Shown piece by piece: positions 26,181-34,473 of a DNA stretch of 64,000 nucleotides. Position numbers and translations under genes: made by a program. The stretch lies in NCBI RefSeq assembly GCF_019803445.1, contig NZ_CP081844.1:2554501-2618500 (forward strand), given 5' to 3'. Position 1 is the stretch's first letter, and each line of letters starts with the position of its first letter. The notes beneath the pieces were generated by a model, which had not been told where the DNA came from, searched no databases, and was given only the letters and a program-made list of their open reading frames with translations. The DNA comes from Caenibius sp. WL. GTDB taxonomy: Bacteria; Pseudomonadota; Alphaproteobacteria; Sphingomonadales; Sphingomonadaceae.

Positions 26181-26223
26181 CGTGCCATCGGCACGCCGCC
26201 GCGCTCTGCCGCTGCGGCGCTTT
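26181..26223 (+). terminator. Weak candidate terminator after the HHH gene
   Basis: CGTGCC-atc-GGCACG (26181-26195) is followed by CGCCGC (26194-26199) pairing with GCGGCG (26214-26219) and only three T residues. The stems are good but the T-run is short. Confidence 0.3.
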
Positions 26224-26262
26224 GTCATGGCGCGACTCGTCAGAAACGGGTATAAAGGCCCA

Positions 26263-26505
26263 ATGGTGGAGAAGCAGAGCATCCACGGGACCATCCCATC
26301 GGCCACACCGCAGAACCTGTTGTTCGGCTTGTGGATGCTGCCCGTTCATATGACCGCCGCCTGCTGGGAAAGCTGGATGGTGGTGTCCGATGGGTTTTGC
26401 CGGACCGTTTTCCGCCCCGGCGCCTGCCTCGAACGGGAAAAGAAAAACCATCTGACCGTTCCGACCGCCATCCGCGATAGCCGCGAACAGGATTTGTTCG
26501 CCTGA
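26263..26505 (+). CDS. Hypothetical 80-residue protein
   Basis: Not recognised. The frame has strong G/C at third codon positions, as real genes here do. It encodes an aromatic-rich hydrophobic stretch (PQNLLFGLWMLPVHMTAACW) followed by a short basic/acidic tail ending EQDLFA. The central part could be amphipathic and membrane-associated, somewhat like the N-termini of phasin-like proteins. A longer frame starts at 26182 but looks less natural. There is no clear Shine-Dalgarno. It lies between the HHH gene and the CitE-like gene; 172 bp without a gene follow it. Confidence 0.5.
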   Translation: MVEKQSIHGTIPSATPQNLLFGLWMLPVHMTAACWESWMVVSDGFCRTVFRPGACLEREKKNHLTVPTAIRDSREQDLFA

Positions 26506-26678
26506 CATCTGCGCCTGGGATCGCCGGGCCATTATCTCCCTGGCTTCCACATTTCCAAGGAAGCCGCTCCTCCTGATGGGGAAATACGGGCTCGACGCAG
26601 GGGCCGCTACGGCGCTAGGGCCATTGCGCGGCCTTCCCGCGCGCAAAGCATCCAGCAAGCAAGCAGGCAGATAAATCC

Positions 26679-27671
26679 ATGAGCCACCCGGTGCATCCCA
26701 ACGACGCCCTCTACGAAGGCGAACGCCAATCGCCCGTGATTCCGGCGGTCGATCACTATGCCGGAGCCGAGAAGCTGATCCGCAAGGCGCTGGCGCTACA
26801 GGAAGAACTGGGCCCGATCTTCGACGTGACGGGCGATTGCGAAGACGGCGCGGCTGCGGGCGAGGAAGAAGCGCATGCGCGCATGGTCGCCGATCTGATC
26901 GCTTCCGAAGCCAACGGGTTCGGCCAGCTCGGCATGCGCGTCCACGCCCCGCACCACCCCGCATGCCTGCCCGATATCGATATCCTGCTGGACCGGGCGG
27001 GCGACCGGGTGGCCCATATCACTATCCCCAAAGCGACATCGGCGGCGGAACTGGCGGCCGTGATCGACCATATCCGCGAAGGCTGCGCCCGGCGTGGGAT
27101 CGCCCGTGAAATCCCCGTTCACGCGCTGGTGGAAACGCATGGGGCGCTGGCCGATGTGTGGCAGATGGCCGCGCTGCCGTGGATGCGCGTGCTCGATTTC
27201 GGGCTGATGGATTTCATTTCCGCGCATGATGGCGCCATTCCTGCCAGCGCCATGCGCAGCCCCGGCCAGTTCGAACACAAGCTGCTGATCCGGGCCAAGG
27301 CCGAAATGGTCGCGGCGGCCCTCGCCCACGGTCTGGTCGCCGCGCACAATGTCTGTCTCGATCTCAAGAATCCCGATGTGGTGCGTGGCGATGCCACGCG
27401 CGCGCGCATGGAGTACGGTTTCCAGCGAATGTGGAGCATCTATCCCGCACAAATCCAGCCCATCGTGGAAGCGATGCGGCCGGATTACAGCGAGGCGGAA
27501 GATGCCGCCGCCGTGCTGCTGGCCGCGCAAGCCGCCAGTTGGGGCCCGATCCAGTACAAGGGTGAACTCTACGACCGGGCCAGCTATCGCTACTACTGGA
27601 AGACTCTCCAGCGGGCGCGGTTGTCGGGCCTCGCCATCGGGGCGGAAGCGGAACAGGCGTTTTTCGCCTGA
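26679..27671 (+). CDS. HpcH/HpaI (CitE-like) CoA-ester lyase
   Basis: 330 residues of the CitE/malyl-CoA-lyase superfamily, TIM-barrel enzymes that cleave or form 3-hydroxyacyl-CoA thioesters with Mg2+. Visible features: FDVTGDCEDGAAAGEE (Mg-binding acidic residues), ITIPKATSAAE, ALVETHGALADVWQ, and a C-terminal NPDVVRGDATRAR region. It is longer than CitE and of the type often annotated citrate lyase subunit beta or beta-methylmalyl-CoA lyase. No citrate lyase alpha or gamma subunits are present. Context with an acyl-CoA synthetase and SDRs suggests a catabolic retro-aldol step. Substrate unknown. Confidence 0.82.
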   Translation: MSHPVHPNDALYEGERQSPVIPAVDHYAGAEKLIRKALALQEELGPIFDVTGDCEDGAAAGEEEAHARMVADLIASEANGFGQLGMRVHAPHHPACLPDIDILLDRAGDRVAHITIPKATSAAELAAVIDHIREGCARRGIAREIPVHALVETHGALADVWQMAALPWMRVLDFGLMDFISAHDGAIPASAMRSPGQFEHKLLIRAKAEMVAAALAHGLVAAHNVCLDLKNPDVVRGDATRARMEYGFQRMWSIYPAQIQPIVEAMRPDYSEAEDAAAVLLAAQAASWGPIQYKGELYDRASYRYYWKTLQRARLSGLAIGAEAEQAFFA

Positions 27672-27694
27672 CCGCCCCCGGCAGGCAAATTGCC

Positions 27695-28183
27695 TCAGTG
27701 CCCCGGCAGCGTGCCTGAATTGCGGCGGCGCCAGGTAATACGAACCAGATCTTCGCCCACTTCGGCTTCGAGATAGAGCAGATCATCTTCGAAAGCGTAA
27801 TGCCGCGGCTGATCCACTGCGGCGAAATTGGGATACCATGCCCCCGTGACGTGGTGAGTGACGATACCCGCCGCTGCATCCACGCTGAACGTCCCGAAAT
27901 AACCGGAATAGGCCCGCACGGATTGCCCCAGATCGGCATCCGACACGGCATAGATATTCGGTTCGGAAAACAGCGGGCGATTGGCCATCGACAAATGGCA
28001 GCTCATATGGCCATCCGCCGTGTACATAATGATGCCGATTGCATCTTCGCCGAACGGCACGCTTTCGGTGCCATCGGGGTGATATGTGGTCCAGCGGACC
28101 AGTTCCCACCCGCCGATCAGCTTCTGAACGACCTGTTGCTCATTCATCGCAGGTGGGGTCAACCGGGGTGGCAAGCCAGTCAT
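27695..28183 (-). CDS. Lipocalin-like domain protein
   Basis: 162 residues of the small lipocalin-like family (lipocalin_5 type). Signs are LIGGWELVRWTTYHPDGTE, IGIIMYTADGHMSCHLS and AYSGYFGTFSVDAAAGIVTH. It is a predicted beta barrel that binds a small hydrophobic ligand; such genes often lie inside catabolic clusters. The ATG at 28183 follows AAAAGGGCAGG and is preferred, although Met13 (28147) matches the usual domain start. It lies downstream of an SDR on the same strand and converges with the CitE-like gene. Confidence 0.75.
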   Translation of the reverse strand: MTGLPPRLTPPAMNEQQVVQKLIGGWELVRWTTYHPDGTESVPFGEDAIGIIMYTADGHMSCHLSMANRPLFSEPNIYAVSDADLGQSVRAYSGYFGTFSVDAAAGIVTHHVTGAWYPNFAAVDQPRHYAFEDDLLYLEAEVGEDLVRITWRRRNSGTLPGH

Positions 28184-28277
28184 GCGCCTGCCCTTTTCAC
28201 TGCATTACAAATCTCAGGAAACATCAACAACATCCTCAAATCCTTACTATATACCCCCGATCCGATTTGGCGAGAGA

Positions 28278-29057
28278 TCAGAATGTGCCCGGATAGGCCC
28301 CGCCATCGAGCAGGATGTTCTGCCCGTTGATATAGGCTGCCTGCTGGCTGGCGAGAAACGCGCAAGCCGCGCCGAATTCCTCTGGCTGGCCCAGCCTGCC
28401 GGTGGGATTGGCGGCGCCCATTGCGTCCCATGCCTGTTCGGTGGTGATGCCTTTGCTTTGCGCCGTGGCTTGCGCCAATGCGCGCAGGCGACTGGTTTCG
28501 AACTGGCCGGGCAGCAGATTGTTGATTGTCACTCCATCGCGCGCCACTTCGCGCGCAAGGCCGGCGATAAAACCGGTCAGCCCCGTACGCGCCCCGTTGG
28601 AAAGCCCCAGCAGAGCGATCGGTGCTTTCACCGCGCCCGAAGTGATATTGATAATCCGGCCCCAGCCCTTGCGGCGCATCGGGCCGATCACTTCGCGGAT
28701 CAGCATGATCGGAGTGACCATGTTGGCCGACAGCGCGGCCTGCCAGTCCCCTTCGTCCCAATCGACGAAATTGCCCGGTGGCGGCCCCGCCGCATTGGTG
28801 ATGACGATATCGGGCTCGGGGCAGGCTTCCAACAGGGCCGTGCGCCCGGCGGGCGTGGTCACATCAGCGGCCACGCGGGCCACAGTGCGGCCCAGCCTTG
28901 CTGAAAGGGCATCGGCCACCTGGGCGAGCTTGCTCTCATCCCGGCCATTGAGCACGACATCGACGCCCGCTTCGGCCAGCGCCACGGCACATGCGTGCCC
29001 CAGCCCCTGCGACGACCCGCACACGATCGCACTGCGCCCCGCGATGCCCAGATCCAT
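28278..29057 (-). CDS. Atypical short-chain dehydrogenase/reductase without Tyr-Lys pair
   Basis: 259 residues. The nucleotide motif CGSSQGLGHA and NAAGPPPG are good SDR features. Where the catalytic YxxxK should stand (13 residues after the serine of ITSGAVK) the sequence reads SNGAR, so Tyr is Ser and Lys is Arg. The C-terminus (INGQNILLDGG) is normal. This subgroup is known among FabG-like proteins and may have lost or altered oxidoreductase activity. It starts 57 bp after the acyl-CoA synthetase gene on the same strand, so the two are likely cotranscribed. Confidence 0.85.
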   Translation of the reverse strand: MDLGIAGRSAIVCGSSQGLGHACAVALAEAGVDVVLNGRDESKLAQVADALSARLGRTVARVAADVTTPAGRTALLEACPEPDIVITNAAGPPPGNFVDWDEGDWQAALSANMVTPIMLIREVIGPMRRKGWGRIINITSGAVKAPIALLGLSNGARTGLTGFIAGLAREVARDGVTINNLLPGQFETSRLRALAQATAQSKGITTEQAWDAMGAANPTGRLGQPEEFGAACAFLASQQAAYINGQNILLDGGAYPGTF

Positions 29058-29114
29058 CTTACGCTCCTGTCTCGCCCATCCGGGGGCGAGACTTCGGCAA
29101 GCGTGGATGGGATG

Positions 29115-31256
29115 TCAATGGTGGCCGTTGTCTTCCGCGCCTTCGAGGATGACCAGCGCATCGGCCGCTACCGCGCGGCCATTGGCCACACGCACCGGGT
29201 TGACGTCCACTTCCGAGATTTCCGGCAGTTCGAGCGCCATCTGGCCCAGCCCGAGGACCGTGGCGACCACGGCATCGATTTCGGCCGGTTCGAGGCCGCG
29301 CCGGGCCGATGTGATGCGGCCGTCGCACAGGCTGGCGACGACTTTGCGCGCCATATCGGCATCGAACGGCGGGCGAAGCATGGCGACTTCGGCCAGCACT
29401 TCCACGAGCACCCCGCCCATGCCGACGACCACGATCGGACCGAACGACAGGTCGCGCTTGATCCCGCAGGTCAGTTCCATACGCGCAGGGACCATTTCCT
29501 GCACGAGGATGCCCGACAGTTCCACATGCGGCGCACCGCGCGCCACGTCCTGCAACATGGCTTCTGCTTCGGCCTTGACCGCGCCCGCTTCCAGACCGAG
29601 GCGCAGGCCGCCCACGTCCGACTTGTGCATCAGTTCGGGGCTCATGTACTTGATCGCGACCTTGCCGCCGATTTCGGCCGCCGCCGCATCCGCTTCTTCC
29701 GGCGTCGCGACAAGCTTTTCACGCGTCACGGGGATGCCGTATTCGGCGAAGAGCTGCTTGCCTTCGTGTTCCATCAACACTTTGCGGCCGCCCATGGATT
29801 CAAACAGCGCACGCATACGCGCAATCCGCGCTTCGTCCTTGGCCGGGGCGCGCACGACGGAGGGCTTGTCCAGCGATTGGCGCACCAGCGCGCCGAGCGG
29901 GCGCACGGCGCGCGACGGATCGAGATAGAGCGGCGTCCCGGCCTCGGAGACCTTGTCCACCAGCCCGGTGCAGAGGATCGACACCGGCTTGTCGGTACCC
30001 TTGTCACCATCGATCAGAGCCTGGATGAATTCCAGAGTGTGATCCCAGGTCACGCAGGTGATGAGATCGACCGAAGGGCTCTTGCCCAGATGCTCCATGA
30101 TACCCACCGCCGCATGTTGATGTGCGACGATCTGCGCCGTGGTGTCGAGCGGGTTGGCCATGCTCCCGAAGAACGGCTGCGGCATCACCGCTTCCAGTTG
30201 CGCCTGTTCCTCGGCCGGGAGTTCCGGCACCGTCAGCCCCACCTGATCCGCTTCGTCGGTCAGCAGCACGCCCGCGCCGCCCGAGGTGGTGAGAACGGCC
30301 AGCCGGCGCCCCTTGGCGCGCTTGCCGGTTTCGAACATCAGCCCGAGATCGAGCATTTCCTGCATCGTTTCAGCGATATGCACGCCATACTGGGCACATA
30401 CGGCGTAGAGCACATCGGCCGAACCGGTGATGGAGCCGGTATGACTCATCGCGGCGCGGGCTGCTTCTTCCGAACGGCCAGCTTTGAGCAGCACGATCGG
30501 CTTGTCCAGTTCCAGCGCGCGTTCGGCGGTTTCAATGAAGATATCCGGATCGCGCAGGGTTTCGATGCAAACCAGCAGCACTTTGACTTCAGGCCGTTCG
30601 ATCAGGTGGCGGCACACCATGGATACGTTGCAATTGACTTCGTTGCCGGTCGAAACGAACCAGCCCACGCCCAGCCCGGCGCGCATCGCCATCAGCGAGA
30701 TGTAGGAGCCGAAGCCGCCGCTTTGCGAAACCAGCGCAGTGCCGCCTGCCTTGGGCAGCGGGGAATCGGGGGTGATCGCGAAATTCGCCATCACACCGCC
30801 GTGCATGTTGAAATAGCCGATGCAGTTGGGGCCGATAATGCGGATACCGGTGCGGGCGGCAATGTCAGCCAGCCGTTCCTGCAAAGCCGCGCCTTCGTCC
30901 CCCACTTCGGCAAAGCCGGATGTGACCACGACCGCGCCGCCGATCCCGGCGGCGGCGGCGGCTTCGACCATGTCAGGCACCATGTGCGCGGCCACGGCAA
31001 CAACCGCCATATCGACCGCTTCGGGCAGATCGCTGAGTGCGGCATAGGCTTTCACGCCCATGATTTCCGGTTCGGACGGGTGGATCGGATAGAGCGCACC
31101 ATCGAAAGCGCGCTTGAGATTGGCGAAGAGCAGCCCGCCGATACGATGCGCCGTGTTGGACGCGCCGATCAATGCAATCGAACGCGGCGAAAGCAGCCGG
31201 TCCATTGCGGAACGGTCGCCCTGGCTGGCATCATTCTGAATCTGGCTGGCGGACAT
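29115..31256 (-). CDS. NDP-forming acyl-CoA synthetase (acetate-CoA ligase family)
   Basis: 713 residues. A fused NDP-forming acyl-CoA synthetase with a CoA-binding domain (SPRSIALIGASNTAHRIGG), two succinyl-CoA-synthetase-like domains (SQSGGFGSYIS; the phosphohistidine region MSHTGSITGS) and a C-terminal ATP-grasp domain (ELMHKSDVGGLRLGLE, EVDVNPVRV). It forms or uses acyl-CoA with ATP/ADP. The carboxylic acid is unknown. AAGGAGAG precedes the ATG at 31256. It leads a minus-strand unit with the atypical SDR and the lipocalin-like gene, and is divergent from the cyclase-family gene. Confidence 0.88.
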   Translation of the reverse strand: MSASQIQNDASQGDRSAMDRLLSPRSIALIGASNTAHRIGGLLFANLKRAFDGALYPIHPSEPEIMGVKAYAALSDLPEAVDMAVVAVAAHMVPDMVEAAAAAGIGGAVVVTSGFAEVGDEGAALQERLADIAARTGIRIIGPNCIGYFNMHGGVMANFAITPDSPLPKAGGTALVSQSGGFGSYISLMAMRAGLGVGWFVSTGNEVNCNVSMVCRHLIERPEVKVLLVCIETLRDPDIFIETAERALELDKPIVLLKAGRSEEAARAAMSHTGSITGSADVLYAVCAQYGVHIAETMQEMLDLGLMFETGKRAKGRRLAVLTTSGGAGVLLTDEADQVGLTVPELPAEEQAQLEAVMPQPFFGSMANPLDTTAQIVAHQHAAVGIMEHLGKSPSVDLITCVTWDHTLEFIQALIDGDKGTDKPVSILCTGLVDKVSEAGTPLYLDPSRAVRPLGALVRQSLDKPSVVRAPAKDEARIARMRALFESMGGRKVLMEHEGKQLFAEYGIPVTREKLVATPEEADAAAAEIGGKVAIKYMSPELMHKSDVGGLRLGLEAGAVKAEAEAMLQDVARGAPHVELSGILVQEMVPARMELTCGIKRDLSFGPIVVVGMGGVLVEVLAEVAMLRPPFDADMARKVVASLCDGRITSARRGLEPAEIDAVVATVLGLGQMALELPEISEVDVNPVRVANGRAVAADALVILEGAEDNGHH

Positions 31257-31521
31257 GGTCTCTCCTTGTGTTCCATCGGCTGCCCCGCAGCTGTCGGGGC
31301 CGGAATTACGCCTCAGCCCCTGCATAGGCGAAGCGCACTTGGCAAGCCGCTTTCTCGCGAAGCGGCCCTATCGGGCAATCAGCTTCCGCTCATATGCAAC
31401 CGTTCGCCCTGCCGCAAGCGGGGCGCAATCCACAACCGCGCGGACCAGGCATCATATTTGCCTTTGACAGATGCCCCACCTTGCCACACCCCCGCATCGC
31501 ACGGAGCAGAGGAGGACGAGG

Positions 31522-32514
31522 ATGCGCTGGAAACAACGGCCGGAAGGATCGAACTGGGGAGATTTCGGCCCGGATGACCAGTTCGGCCGGATGAACTTGC
31601 TGACTCCTGAACGCAGGCTGGCGGGCATTCGCGAAGTGCGCGAAGGGATCGCTTTCACTCTGTCGCTTCCGCTCGATTACCCCGGCCCGATGATCGACAT
31701 GCGCAAACCGCCGCGCCTGTTCGTCGAACAGGTCGATGGCATCCCGGCCTACAATCAGGTCAGCGACCACTGTTCCGATGTCATGTGCGATGACGGGGTG
31801 GTGCTCTACACCCAGTTTTCCACCCAGTGGGACGCACTAGCGCACATGGGCCAGCAATTCGATGCGGATGGCGACGGGATTGCGGAAAAGGTGTTCTACA
31901 ACGGCTATCGCGCGGACGAGCATCTGCTGGGCCCAGACCATCCGGATGGCCCCTATGCCAAGGCACTGGGCATCGAAAACATGGCCGTGACCGGGGTTCA
32001 GGGCCGCGGTATCATGCTCAATTTCAAAGCGATGTTCGGCACCGGCTACCGCCGGGTCGGCTATGACGATCTGATGCGCACGATCGAAGTGCAGAATGTG
32101 GATGTTCGGCAGGGCGATTTCCTGCTGATGCACACAGGCTATGACGAAGCGGTGCTGTCGATGAACCGGCGACCCGACAGGAGCAAACTCGATGCTCTCG
32201 GCGCGGGTCTCGACGGGCAGGATGCGCGTTTGCTCCGCTGGATCGACGACAGCGGCATCGTCGCCATCTGCTCCGACAATCTCGCCGTCGAAGCCTACGA
32301 CTGGAATTCCCCGCCGGGTGCCGGGCATGCGATCCTGCCGATCCATGAACTATGCCTGTTCAAACTCGGCATCCACCTCGGCGAACTGTGGCAGCTTTAC
32401 GAACTGGCCGACTGGCTACTGGCGCATGATCGCAGCGCTTTTCTGCTCACCGCTCCGCCGCTCAGGCTCCCCGGCTCTGTTGGATCGCCCGCCACCCCCA
32501 TCGCCACGGTCTGA
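31522..32514 (+). CDS. Cyclase-family (kynurenine formamidase-like) hydrolase, variant metal site
   Basis: 330 residues of the putative cyclase family (kynurenine-formamidase fold). The canonical HxGTHxDxPxH metal motif is replaced by QFSTQWDALAH at about residues 100-110. Two His ligands become Gln, while the Asp and last His stay. This is a recognised large branch whose members are usually called cyclase family protein. AGGAGG lies before the ATG at 31522. The 265-bp divergent region shared with the acyl-CoA synthetase contains ATCATATTTG at 31451, also found before the flavoprotein gene at 35248. Confidence 0.8.
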   Translation: MRWKQRPEGSNWGDFGPDDQFGRMNLLTPERRLAGIREVREGIAFTLSLPLDYPGPMIDMRKPPRLFVEQVDGIPAYNQVSDHCSDVMCDDGVVLYTQFSTQWDALAHMGQQFDADGDGIAEKVFYNGYRADEHLLGPDHPDGPYAKALGIENMAVTGVQGRGIMLNFKAMFGTGYRRVGYDDLMRTIEVQNVDVRQGDFLLMHTGYDEAVLSMNRRPDRSKLDALGAGLDGQDARLLRWIDDSGIVAICSDNLAVEAYDWNSPPGAGHAILPIHELCLFKLGIHLGELWQLYELADWLLAHDRSAFLLTAPPLRLPGSVGSPATPIATV

Positions 32515-32577
32515 GGGACACCTCGGCGGCAAAGCTGGATGGTATTTTTAGTGTGGAGACAGGCTCAAGCCCGCCGG

Positions 32578-32850
32578 TCAATCCCGCCGGGGCGGGCCTC
32601 CCCGGCCGGCATCGGTCACATCGTCATCGTGCCCGCTCTTGTCACTGAAAAAAGCCAGAGCGAACAACCCGCAGCCCAGCAGGACCGAAAAGAACACACC
32701 CAGAATGCTTGCAATCACGGTGTGAAGAGTAAGCGAATCCATTGCGGCGAGATAGGCAATCGCACCGACAACCATAAGCACGGCCGCCAGCGCGATCCAT
32801 TTGAGCATGCGCCGGAATTCCTGTGCGGCGTCCCGCTTGTGCGTTACCAT
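32578..32850 (-). CDS. Small two-helix membrane protein
   Basis: 90 residues. Two hydrophobic helices (MLKWIALAAVLMVVGAIAYL and a second about 44-68, ending in LLGCGLFALAFF) flank the loop AAMDSLTLHTV. The C-terminal tail is Asp/Gly-rich. I do not recognise a named function; proteins of this kind are common in sphingomonads. It lies downstream of fpr on the same strand but behind a probable terminator. Confidence 0.7.
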   Translation of the reverse strand: MVTHKRDAAQEFRRMLKWIALAAVLMVVGAIAYLAAMDSLTLHTVIASILGVFFSVLLGCGLFALAFFSDKSGHDDDVTDAGRGGPPRRD

Positions 32851-32897
32851 GCTTGCCAGTCCTCTTGTCTGCCGCAGGAGCCTGGACGGCAGCGGTC

Positions 32898-32939
32898 AAA
32901 CAATATGGCCCCGTATGCGCCATATTCGCACATGGGGCC
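32898..32939 (-). terminator. Probable intrinsic terminator after the fpr gene
   Basis: On the minus strand GGCCCC (32939-32934) pairs with GGGGCC (32912-32907). An inner GTGCG/CGCAT stem closes a short loop, and ATATTGTTT follows. It lies 39 bp beyond the fpr stop. Confidence 0.55.
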
Positions 32940-32977
32940 GTTGTGGCAATGGGGCAAATTGCCGCAGGGGCCAGAGG

Positions 32978-33793
32978 TCAATCGACGAAAGCACGCTCGA
33001 TCACGAATTCACCCGGCGCGGCGTTGGAACCTTCGCTAAAGCCGAGGCCCGCCAACCGTTCCTGAAATTCGCGGATCATGGCCATGCTTCCACAGAGCAT
33101 CACGCGATCGAGTTCTGGCGTGAAATGGCGCGGCCCGGTCAACATCCGCTCGAACAGACGGCCGCTGTCGATCAGAGTCCCGATCCGTCCGGTGGTGCGA
33201 AACGCTTCGCGCGTCACGGTCGGCAGATAGTGGAATTGCAGCAGCGCCTGATCCCCGACCAGCGGATCGCCCGCAAGCTGGCTTTCCAGCTCCTGTCGGA
33301 ACGCGAGATCGCTGACGCGGCGCACGCTGTGGACGAGCAGGATTTCGGTGAAACGCTCGTAGAGATCGGGATCGCGCGCCAGGCTCAGAAACGGGGCAAG
33401 GCCCGTGCCAGTGGAAAGCAGGAACAACCGCCTGCCCGGCAGCAAGGCATCGGCCACCAGCGTCCCGGTAGGCTTCCGCCCCAGATAGATCTGGTCGCCC
33501 GGCTGAATCTTCTGCAAATGCGATGTCAGCGGCCCATCGGGCACTTTGATCGACAGAAATTCCAATTCTTCGGCATAGGCCGGGCTGGCGAGCGAGTAGG
33601 CGCGCAACAACGGGCGCCCTTCCCCGGGCAGGCCGATCATCACGAATTCGCCCGAACGAAACCGGAATGACGGCGGCCGCGTGATCGTGAAGCTGAACAG
33701 GTGTTCGTTCCAATGGCGGACAGATCGTACTTCCTCCACCGTCAAAGCACCGGACGGCGGCAAATGCGCCTTGCCGGCGAGGCGATCGCTCAT
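32978..33793 (-). CDS. fpr: Ferredoxin/flavodoxin-NADP+ reductase
   Basis: 271 residues. Flavin reductase of the bacterial Fpr type, exchanging electrons between NADPH and ferredoxin or flavodoxin. FAD-binding features are RAYSLASPAYAEELEFLSIK. The NADP-binding motif is LLSTGTGLAPFLSL, followed by LVHSVRR. The C-terminal VMLCGSMAMIREF and the terminal aromatic-poor RAFVD tail fit the alphaproteobacterial subtype. The ATG at 33793 overlaps the preceding gene's stop by one base (TGATG), so the two are coupled. It could feed the oxygenases or reductases of the surrounding region. Confidence 0.92.
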   Translation of the reverse strand: MSDRLAGKAHLPPSGALTVEEVRSVRHWNEHLFSFTITRPPSFRFRSGEFVMIGLPGEGRPLLRAYSLASPAYAEELEFLSIKVPDGPLTSHLQKIQPGDQIYLGRKPTGTLVADALLPGRRLFLLSTGTGLAPFLSLARDPDLYERFTEILLVHSVRRVSDLAFRQELESQLAGDPLVGDQALLQFHYLPTVTREAFRTTGRIGTLIDSGRLFERMLTGPRHFTPELDRVMLCGSMAMIREFQERLAGLGFSEGSNAAPGEFVIERAFVD

Positions 33794-34242
33794 CACTTTT
33801 CTTCCTTCAGGGACTCTCGGACAAGGCCGGCACAGTCGAACCCGGCAGCTATGAATTTGGCCATGGCCGCAGTCAGCGCATCGGCTGTGGCGTTGAGGAC
33901 ATCGTCATCCACCAGGAACGCCAGCGTTTCGCGCATATGATCGCGCCGCCCCAGCGCAATATCGCGCCACAGGCCGAGCAGGATCGCCTCATCCTCCATG
34001 ATCCGTGCATATTCCATCGGTGCGAGCGAGAGTTGCACCAGCGCATCCCGGTTGAGCAGTGCCATAGCCAGATGGAAGTCGGGCAAGGCGGCAATCGCAT
34101 TGATCGCGGTGAAGCCTCGGCACAGCGCCATGGGCGGGCACAGATTCTTTGCAATCGCATGCGACCATCCGCGCATCGCCCAGAGCAGGAAGCGTTCCCC
34201 ATTTTCAAGGCGGCCAACGGGCTGGTCCAGATAGATATACAT
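33793..34242 (-). CDS. Hypothetical protein coupled to fpr
   Basis: 149 residues, mostly helical, without signal peptide or recognised domain. The ATG at 34242 has AGGAGA six bases before it; the frame extends further upstream without support. The sequence opens MYIYLDQPVGRLENGERFLL and ends with a Lys/Glu-rich tail. The one-base overlap with fpr suggests a joint role, perhaps in redox control or as a partner of the reductase. The upstream side shares a 36-bp palindrome with the divergent TetR gene. Confidence 0.65.
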   Translation of the reverse strand: MYIYLDQPVGRLENGERFLLWAMRGWSHAIAKNLCPPMALCRGFTAINAIAALPDFHLAMALLNRDALVQLSLAPMEYARIMEDEAILLGLWRDIALGRRDHMRETLAFLVDDDVLNATADALTAAMAKFIAAGFDCAGLVRESLKEEK

Positions 34243-34348
34243 CGCCTTCTCCTGTGCGGGCATAGTGCGGATTGAGGGCGAGGAGCGATGCACCAGGATA
34301 TCCACGGGCAACGCCATCCTCTGCTTGGCAACATGTCTCGCATATATG

Positions 34349-34384
34349 CAAATGACTCGCAATAACATAATTGCGAGTCATTTG
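34349..34384. promoter_or_regulatory. Perfect 15-bp inverted repeat, probable operator
   Basis: CAAATGACTCGCAAT (34349-34363) and its exact reverse complement (34370-34384) flank a 6-bp AACATA spacer. It sits between the hypothetical/fpr pair (minus) and the TetR gene (plus), 107 and 90 bp from their starts. Dyad symmetry at this place suggests a binding site of the adjacent TetR-type regulator. There is no T-run, so a terminator is less likely. Confidence 0.6.
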
Positions 34385-34473
34385 AGCTTGCCCCGAACGG
34401 TGAATTTTTCCCGATACTGGAAAACCGATTCCCACTTTTCCGCGCAATGTTCTACGCATGCCCACCACACGCC

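Noticed and set aside
26113-26964. Minus-strand open frame of 283 codons across the HHH, small hypothetical and CitE-like genes
   Set aside because: It is antisense to the well-supported start of the CitE-like gene and has the Arg-rich composition of a shadow frame.
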